DNA from: Ktedonobacter sp. SOSP1-85
GTDB lineage: Bacteria; Chloroflexota; Ktedonobacteria; Ktedonobacterales; Ktedonobacteraceae
DNA length: 64,000 nt
Direction: 5' to 3'
Assembly (NCBI RefSeq): GCF_016587415.1
Contig: NZ_BNJI01000001.1
Location: 3,821,501-3,885,500 of the forward strand
Below, one piece after another: positions 63,730-64,000 of this stretch (positions are counted from its first letter, which is position 1; each line of letters begins with the position of its first letter). The translations under genes and the position numbers were made by a program. The notes under the pieces were generated by a model. It worked only from the letters and a program-made list of their open reading frames with translations. It had not been told where the DNA came from and ran no database searches.

Positions 63730-63862
63730 TTACCCTCGTGGAAAAAAAGTGTAGAAGCTAATTTTGCAGTACTTACTGTGCTAAGGCAAAAATTTAGTCA
63801 ATAAGACGGTTTTCATTTAACTGCGATTAGTTGAATTTAGATTTGTGAGGTGAAAGAGCAAA

Positions 63863-63898
63863 AAAATAAAGCCTGGAACGGGCTCCAGGCTTTATTTT
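63863..63898. terminator. Bidirectional intrinsic terminator
   Basis: AAAATAAAGCCTGGA (63863-63877) pairs with TCCAGGCTTTATTTT (63884-63898), loop ACGGGC, with A/T-rich ends that give U runs on both strands. It follows the end of the HicB-like gene in the minus direction. The stretch 63733-63862 shows no gene. Confidence 0.85.
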
Positions 63899-63910
63899 AA
63901 GCTGAATTAT

Positions 63911-64000
63911 TTATGCTGCGTAAATTCTTGGTGGTGGGAGCGTTTCACCATGCCGTTGTGCATCTTCTATCCACATTTCGAGGACTTCGAGTATATTTTC
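63911..64000 (-). CDS. HicB-like antitoxin, C-terminal end only
   Basis: 29 residues and a stop at the window edge: ENILEVLEMWIEDAQRHGET then LPPPRIYAA. The helix plus the Gly-Glu-x-x-Pro-x-P end is typical of HicB antitoxins, in which the partial RNase H-like domain is followed by this helix. If right, a HicA toxin gene should be next to it beyond 64000. The fragment is short, so the call is moderate. Confidence 0.6.
   Translation of the reverse strand, partial: ENILEVLEMWIEDAQRHGETLPPPRIYAA

Overview
The window looks like chromosome from a Chloroflexota bacterium, most likely class Ktedonobacteria. This is inferred from the 16S rRNA gene, many Chloroflexota-type conserved genes (DUF3090, DUF2851, DUF2630, a MutL-like ASKHA protein beside a zinc-ribbon repeat protein), Gram-positive-like traits (FakA/FakB fatty acid kinase parts, Asp23, MprF-like synthase) and a moderately GC-rich backbone. 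No database search was possible, so names rest on motifs and domain order that can be read by eye.

Layout. 0-1.5 kb: anti-sigma/ECF sigma pair and a membrane protein. 1.55-3.9 kb: an rRNA unit of 16S, tRNA-Ile, tRNA-Ala, 5S and a second identical tRNA-Ile, with no 23S gene. 3.9-11.5 kb: coaX, a large ImmA/IrrE-UvrD-nuclease-like fusion, DUF2630, plsC and cmk. 12-17.8 kb: RsuA/RluB pseudouridine synthase, a DUF2851 gene split by a frameshifted TnpB element, and a CopC-CopD copper protein. 18-27.9 kb: ThuA-like, SnoaL-like, MidA-like, holA, MprF-like, DUF92 and RusA genes. 28.3-32.9 kb: a three-gene unit of unknown role (zinc ribbon with repeats, MutL-like ATPase, barrel-sandwich/KOW-like protein), followed by three perfect DnaA boxes. 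33-36.7 kb: gpmI and a TPM-domain protein. 36.7-44.3 kb: the complete F-type ATP synthase operon in standard order. 44.5-52.9 kb: SDR plus DUF362 ferredoxin, GT39, GT2, a 2-hydroxyacid dehydrogenase and DUF3090. 53.5-59.4 kb: zinc-ribbon protein, DegV/FakB, FakA, Asp23, divergent rpmB, and rlmN. 59.4-64 kb: an AT-richer accessory region with an excisionase-like HTH gene between two composite repeats, a nuclease plus membrane coiled-coil gene pair, a decapitated FAD oxidoreductase and the end of a HicB-like antitoxin.

The most striking feature of the whole window is a set of about twenty long inverted repeats (12-35 bp stems, most perfect, often with loops of 3-15 nt) placed at the ends of genes. 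Most have unrelated stem sequences, but at least two sequence families recur. The best candidates for undescribed biology are these hairpins, the ImmA/IrrE-UvrD fusion, the 28-33 kb three-gene unit, the 61-63 kb nuclease/membrane pair and the rRNA unit that keeps 5S with 16S but lacks 23S.
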